64,000 nt of DNA from Favolaschia claudopus (Eukaryota; Basidiomycota; Agaricomycetes; Agaricales; Mycenaceae). The notes beneath the pieces were generated by a model, which worked only from the letters and a program-made list of their open reading frames with translations, had not been told where the DNA came from and did no database searches. The position numbers and the translations under genes are program-made. Location of the stretch: contig JAWWNJ010000123.1 in the NCBI GenBank assembly GCA_037176885.1, forward strand, positions 434,001 to 498,000, in the 5' to 3' direction. Positions 19,796 through 31,245 of this stretch are shown in pieces (within the stretch, counting starts at the first letter, position 1; every line of letters begins with the position of its first letter).

Positions 19796-20650
19796 GAATG
19801 TCGGTACTGTAGCGCTCTGTATGACTGTGTTAGCGGTAATTATTTACCACTCTTTACTTTACAGCATACTGTACTCTCGTAAGCGTTACGTAGTCTTTAT
19901 GCGTTTATAACCGGAACCACGACGTTCTCTACACAAACGCAGTTTTCTTTCGACTTCTCGTCTTGACCACTCGATACGGGCGATACCGAACAGCAAATTA
20001 CGCTGACACAAACGCATCCCAGGTGGCTCCTGGTAAATAACGCCAGTCCGTATCAATTCTCGGCGCTAGCGGTTAGCGGTACACCTGAACCTCAAGCAAT
20101 ACGCTATAGCGTGCAGCATTCAAACGGCCAAGCCTCGGATCTCACGGCCGCACACCACAGCTGACGGACAAGCGGCACAACCTCTACTCACTCCGCTCGA
20201 CGACTGCACCAAGCTCGGTGATACACGCGTCATTGCTACGCATTCACACAACGACTCGGGCAGCTACATACCGAGGACCAGGGGGAGAAAATAGATGAAG
20301 GATTCGGCAAAGCGAACGAAAGGCGCATCCTTAGGGGTCCCACATGGTACGTCACAACCCGCCACTGCCAGCGGGGACGTATGCCAGTCAACTTGGCTCT
20401 GGCACGTACATATCGCAATCACACGGCCGCAGAATGGGGCAGCGAGCCCCAGGATCCTTTCCAACGAGGGCCGCAGGCGCTCACTCGCGACGACTGGCAT
20501 CAACATCACCGACGAGCAGCAGCGCCAATGACGAGCAGTCCATATAGCTGCCACGTCACTTTTCCATGGATGACCCGGGCAACGCGACAACTCGAGAATT
20601 ACGCTTGCACGGCATTCTTGGTAACGCGACATCGCGCACACTCACCTCAG
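19796..20650. other. No recognised gene between LINE and Copia remnants
   Basis: The Copia Gag and protease should lie here if the element were complete, but no zinc knuckle and no D-S-G protease box in a convincing setting was found, and no 5' LTR matching 23647-23922. The short open frames (for example 20381-20731) look like overlapping shadows. Confidence 0.4.
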
Positions 20651-20651
20651 C

Positions 20652-21837
20652 ATGCCCAGTCACCTCGATTCCTCCTCGTCGACGGAGAATTCTTTTTCCA
20701 CCTCGTCTCGACCTCCGACCTCAAAGCTTGAGGAGCTGCATCAGCGTCTAGGGCATCTAGGCTACCCTGCGCTGCGTGCTCTCGTTCGAATGGGTCACAT
20801 TTCAGGTGTGAAACTATGTACGGCGGAACTCAATGCTGAGCCGCCGGTATGTCAATCTTGCATGGAGGGCAAGGTGACCTGCTGCTGGCTTGCTTGCGTA
20901 CGTAACCCTGCTCGAAAGAGGAAAATGCCGAACATATTCTCGATCACGTTCATTCAGATCTTTGGACTGCTCCAGTCCGTACTCTGAACGGATCGAAATA
21001 TGCCCTCGCTTTCACCGATGACTGCTCTCGCTGGATTTGGATGTTTTACCTGCGTCACAAGAGTGATGCAGTAGCTGCAGAGTGGTCGGAGATGGTCGAG
21101 CGTGAGACAGGTCGCAAGCTTAAGGTCTGGCACGTCGATAATGGGGTGAATTTATCAACGAAGACCTGAAGCGGTTCTTGAAGGCACGTGGTATTCAGCT
21201 CAAAACCAGCGCTCCACGTACTCCTGAACAGAACGGTGTTGCCGAACGTCAGTTTAGGTCTATTTTTGACCGCGTTCGCACCGTCCTCATCGACGCCGAC
21301 CTGCCGCTTAGCATGTGGGCTGAGGCCAGCAATTACATGGTCTATGTCAAAAACCGTAACCCACACAGCGCTCTCGACCTTCGTACCCCTTTCTCCATCC
21401 GCTTCCCAAACCGCAAACAGCCGAAGTACAGGTCTTTTCACCGGTTCGGTTGCAGGGCTTACCTCTATAATGACAATCCTAATCGCAAAAAGTTCGACCA
21501 TCGCGGCGAATCGGTTATTTTTGTTGGGTACCCGGATGATCGCAAGGCTTGGAAGGTTTATCGTCCCTCAAAGCGTACCTTCGAATCGTCGCCTCATATC
21601 AAATTCGACGACAACTCAAATTGTGGGGAATTTCGGGCTGAGGGGGAGATACACTCATACAAATATTCTTCTCTCAAATCGTCTTCGACCGAAGCTGATG
21701 ATGATGATCACAGCCCTCCTTCCTCCACTTCTACGCCTCCAACTGCCAATCCGGTACCTCCTCGTGCACATCCCCTCCTGCTCCGGCTGGACCTGCGGAT
21801 GTCGTGTCACAACCTAAACCCCGGGCACCTCGTCTGA
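20652..21837 (+). pseudogene. Copia integrase region, frameshifted
   Basis: The pre-integrase zinc-binding region is clear: LEELHQRLGHLGYPALRAL ... VCQSCMEGK (H-x4-H...C-x2-C). After a frameshift near 20920 the core continues as EHILDHVHSDLWTAPV (Asp), ALAFTDDCSRWIWMF, KVWHVDNG (Asp), then a one-base insertion near 21147 and TSAPRTPEQNGVAERQFR (Glu). The C-terminal region reads FHRFGCRAYLYN, HRGESVIFVGYPDDRKAW and breaks down in a Ser/Pro linker by 21800. Order integrase before RT places it in Ty1/Copia. At least three frame breaks show it is dead. Confidence 0.85.
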
Positions 21838-22039
21838 CGTCAACCTCGTCCTCTACCACCTCCGCGCGACCCATCTACCCGTATCCGGGAAGCCGCTGAG
21901 CTCAAGGCCGCCGCCGCAAGCCTTAATTCAGGCTTAGCAGCAGCGCCAGCTCCAGAGGACCCTGACCGTGCGCCGGAAGATTCTGCTTTCGCGGAATCCT
22001 GGGACGAATTTGAGTAACTTACGCTCATATCATTGGTCC

Positions 22040-23639
22040 CGGCGAAGTTCCTCGCAACTACAAGGAAGCGATGGAATCGCCCGATCGTTCCGAGTGGGAG
22101 AGCGCGATGGAAGTCGAGCTCGATAGCATTGCGAGGATGGGTACATGGGAACTTGTCCCACCACCTCCCGGTGTCACTCCGCTTGGTTCGCTCTGGGTCT
22201 ATGCCTTGAAGCACGACAGTACTGGTGCAATCACTCGGTACAAAGCTCGTCTATGTGCTCAGGGTACACCCCAGCGCCCAGGTATCGATTTCTCGATGTC
22301 TTTTGCTCCTGTTGTGAAGTCAGAGTCGCTTCGTTACCTCCTAACCCTAGCTGCAAAGCTGGACTGAGAATTCCACGTTGTGGACGTCGACTCCGCCTTT
22401 CTCAACAGCGAGACGGATCCAGACGAGCCACCTATCTACATGCGACAGCCTCAGGGCCATCGTGTTCGTGGAAAGGAGGACTATGTCTGTCTCCTGAAAA
22501 GGGGAATTTACGGATTAAAGCAAGCCGCACTTCTCTGGTACCAAAAGTTACGTTCCATTTTGGTCAAGATTGGTTTCCGGGTGTGCATTGCTGATCCGTG
22601 CGTCTTTATTCGTCGCCTGGAGAAGGCTATTTCCACCATCAGCGCCCACGTTGATGATCTCGGTTTATTCTGCTCCTCTGTTGCAGAGGTCAAACTTTTA
22701 AAGAAGCAGATTTCCGAGCATGTCCAAATCAAGGACTTGGGAGAGTCAAAATCCATTCTTGGCCTCGAAATCCTGCGTGATCGTGCGAACCGCACCATCT
22801 CCTTGTCTCATCGTTTCTATAGTGACTCGATTGTGGCTCGGTATCGCATGGAGGATGCACGGCCCGTATACTCGCCAGTCAACACGTCGGCCGCTCCGCT
22901 TTCCAAGTCTCAATCTCCTCAGACTTCGGAAGAACTCCAGCGCATGGCCAACGTACCCTACCAGCACGCCGTTGGTTCGCTTATGCATACCGCTGTTCAA
23001 TGCCGTCCAGACATCACAAAGGCAGTCCAGTCCGTATCGCAATTTAGCTCCAGCCCCGGTGAAGCTCATTGGGAAGCCGTTAAACGGATCCTCGCGTACC
23101 TCAAAACCACACGCGACTCTGTCCTTGTTCTAGGCGGCAATGAAGACCTCACCCTCCACGCTTTCAGCGATTCAGATTGGGCAAACTCAAAGGATCACGC
23201 CCGATCCATTTCTGGGTATGCTGTCTTCATCGGATCCAGCTTAATCGCTTGGTCAGCGAAGAAGCAAACCTCCACGGCTCTTTCGACTGGCGAAGCCGAG
23301 CTCTACGCTGGCACACACGTCGGGCGTGAAATCATGTGGCTCCGCTCTCTTCTGTTCGAGCTTGGTTTCTTACTACCTCCCGGACCGACTTCCCTTTCTA
23401 TCGACAATACTTCTACCATCCGGATGATTGTCAATACTGATGAAGTCACCGCTCGAACGAAGCACGTCCACATTGCCATCTGGTGGATCCGTGAAGCAGT
23501 CCTCCATCACTGCATCGTCCCTGTTTACGTCCCTACGGAAGTGAATGTTGCCGACTTATTCACGAAACCATTGTCGGCACCACGCCACAAGACTCTCGTC
23601 AAAATGTTGGGCATGGCTCCCCGACCGGATGCTCGTTGA
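22040..23639 (+). pseudogene. Copia reverse transcriptase-RNase H
   Basis: One frame throughout apart from a single TGA at 22365-22367. RT: WESAMEVELDSIARMGTWEL, RYKARLCAQGTPQRPGIDF, then after the stop VVDVDSAFLNSETDPDE, LLKRGIYGLKQAALLWYQKL, and the catalytic ISAHVDDLGLF. RNase H: LTLHAFSDSDWANSKDHARS, LSTGEAELYAGTHVGREIMW, LSIDNTSTI and NVADLFTKPLSAPRHKTLV at the end. The TGA sits where this family usually has Trp before the EFHVVDVD segment, so a TGG-to-TGA change is likely. The stop at 23637-23639 abuts the polypurine tract and LTR. Confidence 0.88.
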
Positions 23640-23646
23640 GGGGGAG
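23637..23646 (+). other. Copia polypurine tract
   Basis: TGAGGGGGAG overlaps the RNase H stop codon and directly precedes the TGTTGAAG start of the LTR, as expected for the plus-strand primer. Confidence 0.65.
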
Positions 23647-23922
23647 TGTTGAAGTATTTATTTCTCTTCCATTTACCGTACATACCTTACATTCTCCAAC
23701 TCGCAATCCGTTCCGTTACGCGTCACACATTCCTTATGTAGCTTTGTGTCACCGTCACATTCCTCAGTCGTTTCCTCCACGACTGAGGTATGTGCACTCG
23801 TATCTACTGTCCTTACAGCTTACTGATTCTCCTGGTAGTTTATACTTACTGTATTCTATCAGGTATATAATACACGAGTCGTTTCCTCCACGACTGAGTT
23901 AATACTTACTTGTATTCTATCA
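23647..23922 (+). repeat. Copia 3' LTR
   Basis: Starts TGTTGAAGTA after the polypurine tract; the proposed end is TTCTATCA (276 bp), though no 5' LTR is present to confirm it. Inside, TCGTTTCCTCCACGACTGAG is directly repeated (about 23771 and 23878), each copy holding a small CGT...ACG stem, and a TATAATAC-like word lies at 23863. Confidence 0.55.
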
Positions 23923-24212
23923 CTTGCGGCTGCGATGGTTTCATTCAACGCGGTCTCGTCCTTGCTTCTTTACTTCAATGTTCTCCACCGGATTCGTACG
24001 CTGGCGTCTGACGAGAAATCACCACGCACCACTTTGCTTGGACTACGTTCGACCTAGCGGTGGTCTCGTGTTGCATCGGTACAGAGAGTTACCGCGCCGA
24101 AGTTCTGACTACGCTGTGCGTACCCATCCAGCGCGGCTTAACTGATACCTTGGCTGCTGGTGATGACCTGGGATTGGAGATAAGGGTTGGGGGGCTAAAG
24201 AGAGCGTGTATG

Positions 24213-24372
24213 GAGAAGGAGAAGGATTTGGGTTGCACGAGAATTCAGCGAAACCGAGTTTCCTCGACGATCTGTTTTTGATCGAAGTGCGAGAGAAGGA
24301 GAAGGATTTGGGTTGCACGAGAATTCAGCGAAACCGAGTTTCCTCGACGATCTGTTTTTGATCGAAGTGCGA
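24213..24372. repeat. Two-copy 80-bp tandem repeat
   Basis: The segment starting GAGAAGGAGAAGGATTTGGG and ending ATCGAAGTGCGAG occurs twice back to back with a period of 80 bp and essentially no differences, so the duplication is recent. Confidence 0.9.
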
Positions 24373-24499
24373 GCCTGTTCACTCATTGCTGAGAACCGGC
24401 CTCCGCCGCCGCCTTCCTAGTCAACGACGCACCTCGGATTTGCACCAATTTGCTGAGACTTTGGGGATTTCTCTTCGACAGCGGCATGTGGTCCTACAG

Positions 24500-27420
24500 G
24501 CCGTACTCACTGGCATTGGCGCTCAAGCGAGATGGAGCGCCGTCGGACGCGGCCGCCATCGAGGAGAAGTAAATCTCCAGGATACAACACCGCTGGGATT
24601 GGAGGGACTGGAAGCTCAAGTGAATGGGATATCTTCGGAACGGTTGATAAGGAAGCGCTGGCGCCTCGCCGTGTAGCTGCATGCCTTTGAATAAACACAT
24701 CTTGAGGGATAACCACAACTATCTGCTCGAGAATCTACGACACACTTCACGATGACCTGACCCGGGGAGATCCTTCTTCTCGTCGTCAACCTAAGCACCT
24801 CCAAGCAATCATGGAGAGCCGTTACTGCTGTGGAGAGGTCACGAAGGAGCTGGTTGGTGTCAGGATAGGTCACGATCGTTGTTTGCTTTGAGCCAAATAA
24901 AAACGGCGGGATTGTGGAGTTATCCCCAGACGAGGAAGCGCCGACGCTTCGCGTCTGGCCTCCGCTGGTTGGGATCGAAATGTCTGTGGCAGCGAAGATG
25001 GAGATGGATTGGAAAGCTAGATACAGACATTGTACATAGGCTGCTCCCTTCAAAGTTGCGTTAGCGAAATCGTTATGAAGGGGCGATGACTCACGGGTTC
25101 TCTTCCTTACAATCGCGTTCCGCCGTCTCGCGCATCCCTCCGAGACCCAACACAATCTCCGGCTACTAGCACCACTTTCCGCCGACCGCCCTATCCGACT
25201 TCATGCTGCGAATCCCATTCATGTCTACGTGGGAAGCGCGGCCGCGCGGAGTCGCCAATGGGGGGCAATCGAACGATCGTGCTTGAGGAAGAAGGCTTGG
25301 TGGGGAACGCGTACCATGGGGAGCGGCGCATGACTTCAAGTCATCGTCGTCGGCAAAACACAACGCAGAATATAAATTACTACAACGTACCAGAGACTCC
25401 TCGCTTGGCATGCCCCTCTCCGCACGATCGCGACCTTCCTACGACCGCCCTCTCACGTCTCGCATTGTCAAGCCTTCTTCCGTTTCGGGCGTGACTTCTG
25501 TCTACGTCGCATTAGCGGAAGGGAGCAGAATGTCAAGAAAAGCAGCGACATACCTTGGTGTGATTCAGGTTGAGCGAATGGATTGGAACGAACGACATAT
25601 GCGAAGAGCGGCTGCTCCGAGTCGCCAACGGAAGGCGGTTACCGCGTGACGTCGAGCGCCTTGAATGATTGCGCATGGGGGCGTTCACAAGATGCAACGG
25701 TTCACGGACGCTGGGAGTGAGTGAGCTGAGATAAGGATGGAGTCCACGTCTGAGGAAGCGCTGGGTGGCTGGCTGCACGCCTCAGACGTCCGTCCTATGC
25801 TCTCGTTGCCGGCACAACTATGGCTGGGCCCCGCGAGTGGATCATGCTTACAGACGCGTACTCATTCTCGAGATTCTCGTTAGCAAGATAAGAGGAAAAG
25901 GTAGATTCGTGCGGCGTACCTCAAGCTCGCCTGCCCTCTTAAACGACACTCGCTTCCCTCACGATCTTCCGCCGCCATTAACATATTCCATCAATTACCA
26001 CTTTCCTCCACCTTCGTGTTGCTGCTGGTGATCACTGAGGATCATTGGATGCTGGGAACTCACCTGGCAACGCGCTGCGGAAATCTTTGGACGTGGGGGC
26101 GGATTGGGTATGGTAGTGTTGGGGATGAGTTGCGAGTATGAGGAAGCGCTGATGGTTCAGCTGCATGCCTCCGTCGTTTTAAACGTAAGCGCTCAGGGAC
26201 ACGGGATATTCAAGGTGTCCGGATGCGATACAAGGAAACTTGGTACATATCTCCTGGCTGCAAACCCTCGTCAGCGAAGCTAATGTGAAAGACGAAGATC
26301 TGTGTGATGTACCTCGCGTTTCCTCGTCACTCCCACGCGCTTTTCCTTTCACGTTCCGCCACCCTCGTCGTATTCCATCGTTCAATACCTTTATCCGTTG
26401 AGTGGCGGGCAGCGTCGACAAAATGCTGTACGTCTTCCAATCCGCTGGTGGCGCGTCGTTGGGGATGGAAATCTACAAGCAAAGCACACGGGAGTCAATA
26501 GTATTCCCTCCCCTGCGTAGCTTCTGCACAGGTCGCGTTGTAAGGGAGAAATATCGAGTGAAACAAATTGACGTACCTTGAGTTTCCTGAACACTCAGCT
26601 TCCACCTCTTCATGCGGCGAATCCCAAGCAGGTTTGCTTGGGAAGCGCGGCCGAGCGGAGTCGGGGGGCAGCGACTGCGAGGAAGAGGACTTGATGGGGA
26701 ACTGCCTAACCTGGGGAGCAGCGCACGACTTCAAGTCGTTGTCAAGTCGTTGTTAGCGCACTCGACGCAGGATATAGATTCGTATGACGTACCTCCAATC
26801 TACTTGTCCCCTCGCGCGTTCCTCCCTTTCAACCTCCCACCAATTTCATCGTGCTTAGCCAATTGCCTTCTTCTGCTCAACGCGTCAGCTTTGCCCGTAT
26901 GAGGTGTGTCGTTCGCTCGTCGCCTCCTTTATTGGGGGGCGGAAATGAGCTTGAGCGAACGCGGAAGATGTGAAGATTTGGTGGACGGACGTCATTTGAG
27001 CACGGAAGTGAACGTTCTGCTTTCGGCGCTGGAAGTCCCTCGTGAGGATTCGTTCCATGAGTGTCTGCCTCAGCCGCGTCAGCAGAGGAGGGGATGGAAA
27101 CCAATCCTGCGACGTACCGGAATCCTCAGCTCAGCGAGCCAGATTCCTCGCGACTGGGAGGCATATTCATATCGCCCGGATGGCTAGTGCTACCCGTCGT
27201 TCGTCGTTGAAAAAGGGGTGATCCAGCGTCGGCATTCGATTGGAAGTCGGAGGGACTGTAGCGAGACTTTGTGAGAAAGATTTAGAGAGATCGAGAGGCA
27301 CAGCGGATCGGGTTTCGGATCCGATACGCCGAACGCTTCACCATCTTCCAGCACCGACACGCTCCTCTTCTCCTCCCCCAAAGGCTCGCTCGTTCTTTCA
27401 ATATAATCATTCACTTCTAC
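24500..27420 (-). other. Repeated minus-strand region with recurrent splice-donor-like sites
   Basis: No protein family is recognised. On the minus strand, GGTACRY donor-like words recur at about 25390, 25918, 26312, 26577, 26791 and 27117, each after a short open stretch. Two blocks are diverged copies: 25196-25390 and about 26608-26800, both encoding (on minus) LKSCAAP followed by a Ser/Arg-rich stretch ending PRGRAS or PRFPS. The words AGGAAGCGCT...CTGCAYGCCT recur at 24652, 25757 and 26142. This suits a decayed multi-exon gene or a tandemly expanded non-coding transcript. Confidence 0.3.
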
Positions 27421-28644
27421 CCATCGGATTCCGTACCCGCCTCAAACTTCCGACTTTTTCCTCTACTCTTTATCTTCTTCTTCCCCGAGCGAGCCACCCT
27501 CCCCGAGGTTCCTGGAATGAGTTGAGGATTCAGGGAGTGCGGCTACTAGTACTGCGCGTTCATGCGCTCCATTTCAATCTCGAGACGTTTGATACGCTGC
27601 TGAGGCTCGAGTTTTGTTGCGATTTTTTTCTCTTCATTGCGCTGTCGCTGGGGGGCTGAGATGGGATCTGGAGCAACAACACAACGAAGACGATACTGTT
27701 TCCAGGATTTCTTCGATCTGGCTGCTATCTGTCTCGCACACCAGTCCTCTCCAACCCCATCGCTCGAGTCGCGAGTGCGTTTTTGAACGCTGCCTTGCTT
27801 CTCGTATCATGGCCTACACCTGGCGCTACCGGCACGTCGCCACGGTTCCTTGGCCATCCGCGTCAACTTGCCGTGCTTGAATGCGCTAGTCATTCCGCTT
27901 TCCATATTCCTTCTTGCTATCAGCTGTGGAGCGCTGCGTGAGACATGCCAATCAGTCTCGCCATTTAGCTGCCCCTGCTGCACGGATGCTGCCCTTCACG
28001 TCCTCGAGGTCTCCTTGTTCTGCACCTGCACGTTTACGTGCTACCATTTATTCCTACGCATTCCGAGCATGCTTGAGGAGGAAGCTGTGCTTTCACGACA
28101 CATTCCCAGAGCGACTTGCGAGATTCAAGTCCCTGTCTTATTCACATTGAGCGCGGTTGATTCGCTGCTGGTCTACACTTCAGTGTTTTCTTGACTTCCG
28201 AAGGAGGCGAAGTCAACGATTTGTGTCTGCTTTCTTCATTATGCCGTCTTTCTCAAATCTATCTATCTACTTACTTACCTACTGGCGACCACGATCTCAA
28301 AAGCCGAATATGTCATATGCTTCTCACCACACTTCATTTGCCTTCGCCACTACACTCCCATCATATTCAGCTTCACCCCTTCGATTTCCCTGCGGACTTC
28401 CTGCCCGTCATACTGCTGCATCTCAAACCCATTTCCACATTCCTTCCTCATCCAGGCTGACACCTTACCACCCGTCCCGTCTTCTCTTGCCGCTGGACCC
28501 AGATTACGGCCAGTACATTCTCCCGCTCCTCAACAACAACCACATTTCCTCCTGAAAATTTTTCCACCCAAACCTACCGACGAGGAGTGATAATTTTTCA
28601 TCGCGTAGATCATGCTCAGCCGTCTTTGCATGGACCACACGAAG
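27421..28644. other. No recognised gene
   Basis: Pyrimidine-rich sequence with short plus-strand frames. Because it precedes a polypurine tract and LTR on the plus strand it should be the 3' internal part of an LTR element, but no integrase, chromodomain or RNase H motif could be read. The last part (28460-28600) is Pro/Gln-rich in the plus frames. Confidence 0.35.
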
Positions 28645-28658
28645 AAAAAGTGGGGGGC
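28645..28658 (+). other. Polypurine tract
   Basis: AGAAAAAGTGGGGGGC immediately precedes TGTAGGGGATG, a typical LTR start. It is the main evidence that the following segment is a 3' LTR. Confidence 0.5.
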
Positions 28659-29221
28659 TGTAGGGGATGTATAGGGAGTGCATACCCTGAGTCTATGCAT
28701 AGCGTAGACTCAGAGGCTACTTGAGCATCAGCTCAATATAGCGCCGGGATGCACTCATCGTACCCAGACAAGAGCAATATGGGCTGGCCTAAACAGCTAC
28801 AGGGTACTGCCTTGAGGGAAGACCTGGAGCATTGCTAGGACAATACTGCAGAGTCTATGCACAGAGGCTACGCCTCCATAGCTCTGCTATCCCCCCCAGC
28901 ATGCATACCCGAGTCTATGACTCGCAGCAGGCAGAGCATCAGCAGAGCCTAGCGTCTGGGATGCACCATAGCTCATACCTCTTGCCAGACGAGGGCAACG
29001 GAGGCTGGCCCAAGGATCTCTGTGGAACACAGATCTGGAGCTTAGCCAGGGCGCACTGCAGGCGCAGTCCAGAGTCTACAGAGAAACACCTTCCTTCTGT
29101 AGCTCTGCTAGTCCGCCCTGACTGCCAGCTGAGGACGGGCATCCAATAATGCGGAGCATTGATGCCACATTCTCCAATAAAGCTGGCCAACTTTTTTTTC
29201 TCCTTGATGGGAATCTCTACA
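28659..29221 (+). repeat. LTR, probably 3' LTR of a decayed element
   Basis: Begins TGTAGGGGATG after a polypurine tract and ends ATCTCTACA, giving matching TGTAG/CTACA ends 563 bp apart. A polyadenylation-like CCAATAAAGC lies at about 29174. Inside, about 200 bp is present as two diverged direct copies (about 28690-28885 and 28925-29115; shared words GGGATGCAC, CCAGACRAG, GGCTGGCC, TAGCTCTGCTA). No second LTR is in the window, so the ends are provisional. Confidence 0.45.
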
Positions 29222-29394
29222 TCCTAGGGATGCAGAATTTGGGGGGCCATTGTGATGCTATCCAGGGATGAGAACACTCAATCTCTGCTTCATGGCAGGC
29301 ACCAACCGACCTCTGTGCCTCAAGAGCACAGGTCACCCTCTTCCCTCTTTCCCAAGACGCCGCCGAAACGACTCGCATCACACCTCAACACAGC

Positions 29395-29575
29395 ACGCAT
29401 TTCCTTCCAATGGATCGGATGACGTGCGTACTTTGCTGGTACAGGCTCAGTGAAGAACAGATCACCGCTGCCCCAATGGCCACCCAGACCTAGCTTACCA
29501 CTCGCATCTGTAAAGATTTCGACAGTGGGACGTGGAGGTCCAATAGCAAAAATGCCATTGAAAGATGGGAGGCAG
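29395..29575 (-). pseudogene. DIRS-like RNase H fragment
   Basis: Reads LPSFNGIFAIGPPRPTVEI, FTDASGKLGLGGHWGSGD, LFFTEPVPAKYARHP and IHWKEMRAVLR. These match the RNase H part of the RT frame at 2167-3603 almost residue for residue (there: LPTFNGIYVIGPPRISFEV and so on). It is a short scrap fused to unrelated sequence on both sides, next to the end of the second Copia remnant. Confidence 0.8.
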
Positions 29576-29740
29576 CCTCGAGCAATGAGTCGGGGTATAG
29601 AGGGGTTTAGACGAAGCTGATGCGCTGTATGCTGTGTCTGAACAGCAGTCGAGGGACCGCCCTGCGGCAACGAACGAAAACTAATCGCGTGCGGTGAAGT
29701 AGGAGGCTGGGTATTGAACGGAATGGCAGGTTTAATGTCT

Positions 29741-30391
29741 TCAGCCGCGAGATGACTTTTCCACAATAGGACGTGCAAGGGCCTTAGTTAGGATATCTGC
29801 AAGTTGATCTCCAGTGGGAGCATAGTCTACAGAGATGAACCGTTTAGCAACTTGATCTCTCAGCCAATAAAAGGCCAAGTCCAAGTGCTTCATACGTCCA
29901 TGGTGCTCAGGATTTTTAGCAACCTGGATTGCAGACTGGTTGTCCATGAGGAGAAGGGAAGGGCCAGACACTCCATAGCCCAGTTCATGGAGCAAATTGC
30001 GCACCCACTTTCCCAGCTTCCAAGGCAGCAAGATATTCTGCCTCAGTAGTAGAAAGAGACACAGTAGATTGCAACGCTCACTGGTCCACGACACATCATT
30101 ACCACATAACCTCCAGTGCTTTTGCCAGTGTCTGGACAACCGCCATGATTGGCATCAGCATAAGTGATGGGAGGCACGGGCTGAGGTGATTTGGTATAGG
30201 TAATGCCATAATCAAGTGTTACTTTGATGTAACGGAACACATGCTTGACAGCCTTCCAGTGGAGTTCACCAGGATAGGAATTGAACCGTGCAAGAACTCC
30301 AACAACATAGGACAAGTCAGGACGCGTTTGAGTAGCCAAATAGATGAGGCGACCAACGGCAGAGATGTAGATGCCATGGTACTTCTTGGCT
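29741..30391 (-). pseudogene. Second Copia element: RNase H part
   Basis: Reads TQTRPDLSYVVGVLARFNSY, PGELHWKAVKHVFRYIK, PITYADANHGGCPDTGKSTG (first RNase H Asp) and, after frame breaks near 30050, LLLMDNQSAIQVAKNPEHHG, RMKHLDLAFYWLRDQV and QLADILTKALARPIVE. This is the C-terminal half of a Copia RT-RNase H on the minus strand. It is separated from the RT part by a SINE insertion (30407-30578). Confidence 0.8.
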
Positions 30392-30406
30392 TCCTCATCT
30401 GGTCAA

Positions 30407-30578
30407 TCAATCAATCAATCAATCGATATTCCATGATCCTCACTGCGGGCCGGTTATCGGATTCGGAGTGTCTAAATTGTTTCTCCGAGGGTGGGGGCTG
30501 CAGGATTCGAACCTGCGACCTTGGCAGTGTGCGCGTGGTCGACCTTAGGGGATGGTTACCGCTGTGCCATCCAACCCA
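30407..30578 (-). mobile_element. tRNA-derived SINE inserted in the Copia RT
   Basis: A 172-bp insertion flanked by 15-bp direct repeats TCCTCATCTGGTCAA (30392-30406 and 30579-30593). On the minus strand it starts TGGGTTGGATGGCACAGCGG, with an RNA polymerase III A box TGGCACAGCGG, then a B box GGTTCGAATCC, and ends in a (GATT)n/(TTGA)n tail next to the duplication. These are the defining marks of a SINE copied by a LINE machinery. The tRNA-like part does not fold into a full cloverleaf with a clear anticodon, so it is not a functional tRNA gene. Removing it rejoins the Copia RT and RNase H segments. Confidence 0.88.
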
Positions 30579-30593
30579 TCCTCATCTGGTCAA

Positions 30594-31245
30594 AACTAGA
30601 CCAGGGAGCATTGGCGTTGAAACAGGATGACAGTCCGACATGTTGAAGTCCTCAAGCATGTCCAGAGCATACTGGCGCTGAGATAGGGTAATGGCTCCAG
30701 TCTGGGGGTCACCCTCGATCTTGATACCCAACAACCACTCTGTGGGACCAAGATCTTTGAGCTTGAACTCTTTAGAGAGCTCTTCAATGACCTTGTCAAT
30801 TTCATTAGCAGCGATGGTGCTGTCATCAACATAGATAGGAATGATGACACGCGTCAAGCCTCTAGCAAAGACGAAGCAAGAGCGGTCAGACTGGAAACAT
30901 GTAAAGCCCATCTTAACCAGCTTTGCACACAGGACCTTGTACCATGTAATAGCGCTCATCAAAGACTGCGCGCTCAGAGACAACAATTTTGCGTGTCTCT
31001 GGATTGTAGAAGAGCCATCCCTTGTGTTGTGTGGGATATCCCACAAAGACGCACTTTTGAAAGTGGATGCCGGAATTGTCCCGTTTATCTCTCTGCACAT
31101 GAACATAGGCAAGACAACCTAAGGTGTGACACATCAGGCTTACGCTTGTACCACAGCTCAAACGGAGTAGTATCTCCAGGAATATGAGCTGAGGGATGCA
31201 TATTGCTAACATGAACATAAGCTGCAACTGCAAGCGCTTTAAAAG
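30594..31245 (-). pseudogene. Second Copia element: integrase tail and RT part
   Basis: The integrase C-terminal region is legible (ALAVAAYVHVSNMHPSAHIP-type sequence, then SGIHFQKCVFVGYPTQHKGW and VSERAVFDERYYM), followed at once by RT from VKMGFTCFQSDRSCFVFARG through IIPIYVDDSTIAANE (YVDD box), LKDLGPTEWLLGIKI and LSQRQYALDMLEDFNMSDCH. The middle of RT is deleted and frames shift. The last codons (VSTPMLPGLVLTR) run into the target duplication of the SINE. Confidence 0.78.

Noticed and set aside
20080..20650. Copia protease and Gag upstream of the integrase
   Set aside because: No zinc knuckle and no convincing D-S/T-G box with its flanking strands could be read.
30480..30578. A tRNA gene (B box GGTTCGAATCC on the minus strand)
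   Set aside because: No full cloverleaf or clear anticodon, a simple-repeat tail and 15-bp target duplications show a SINE.
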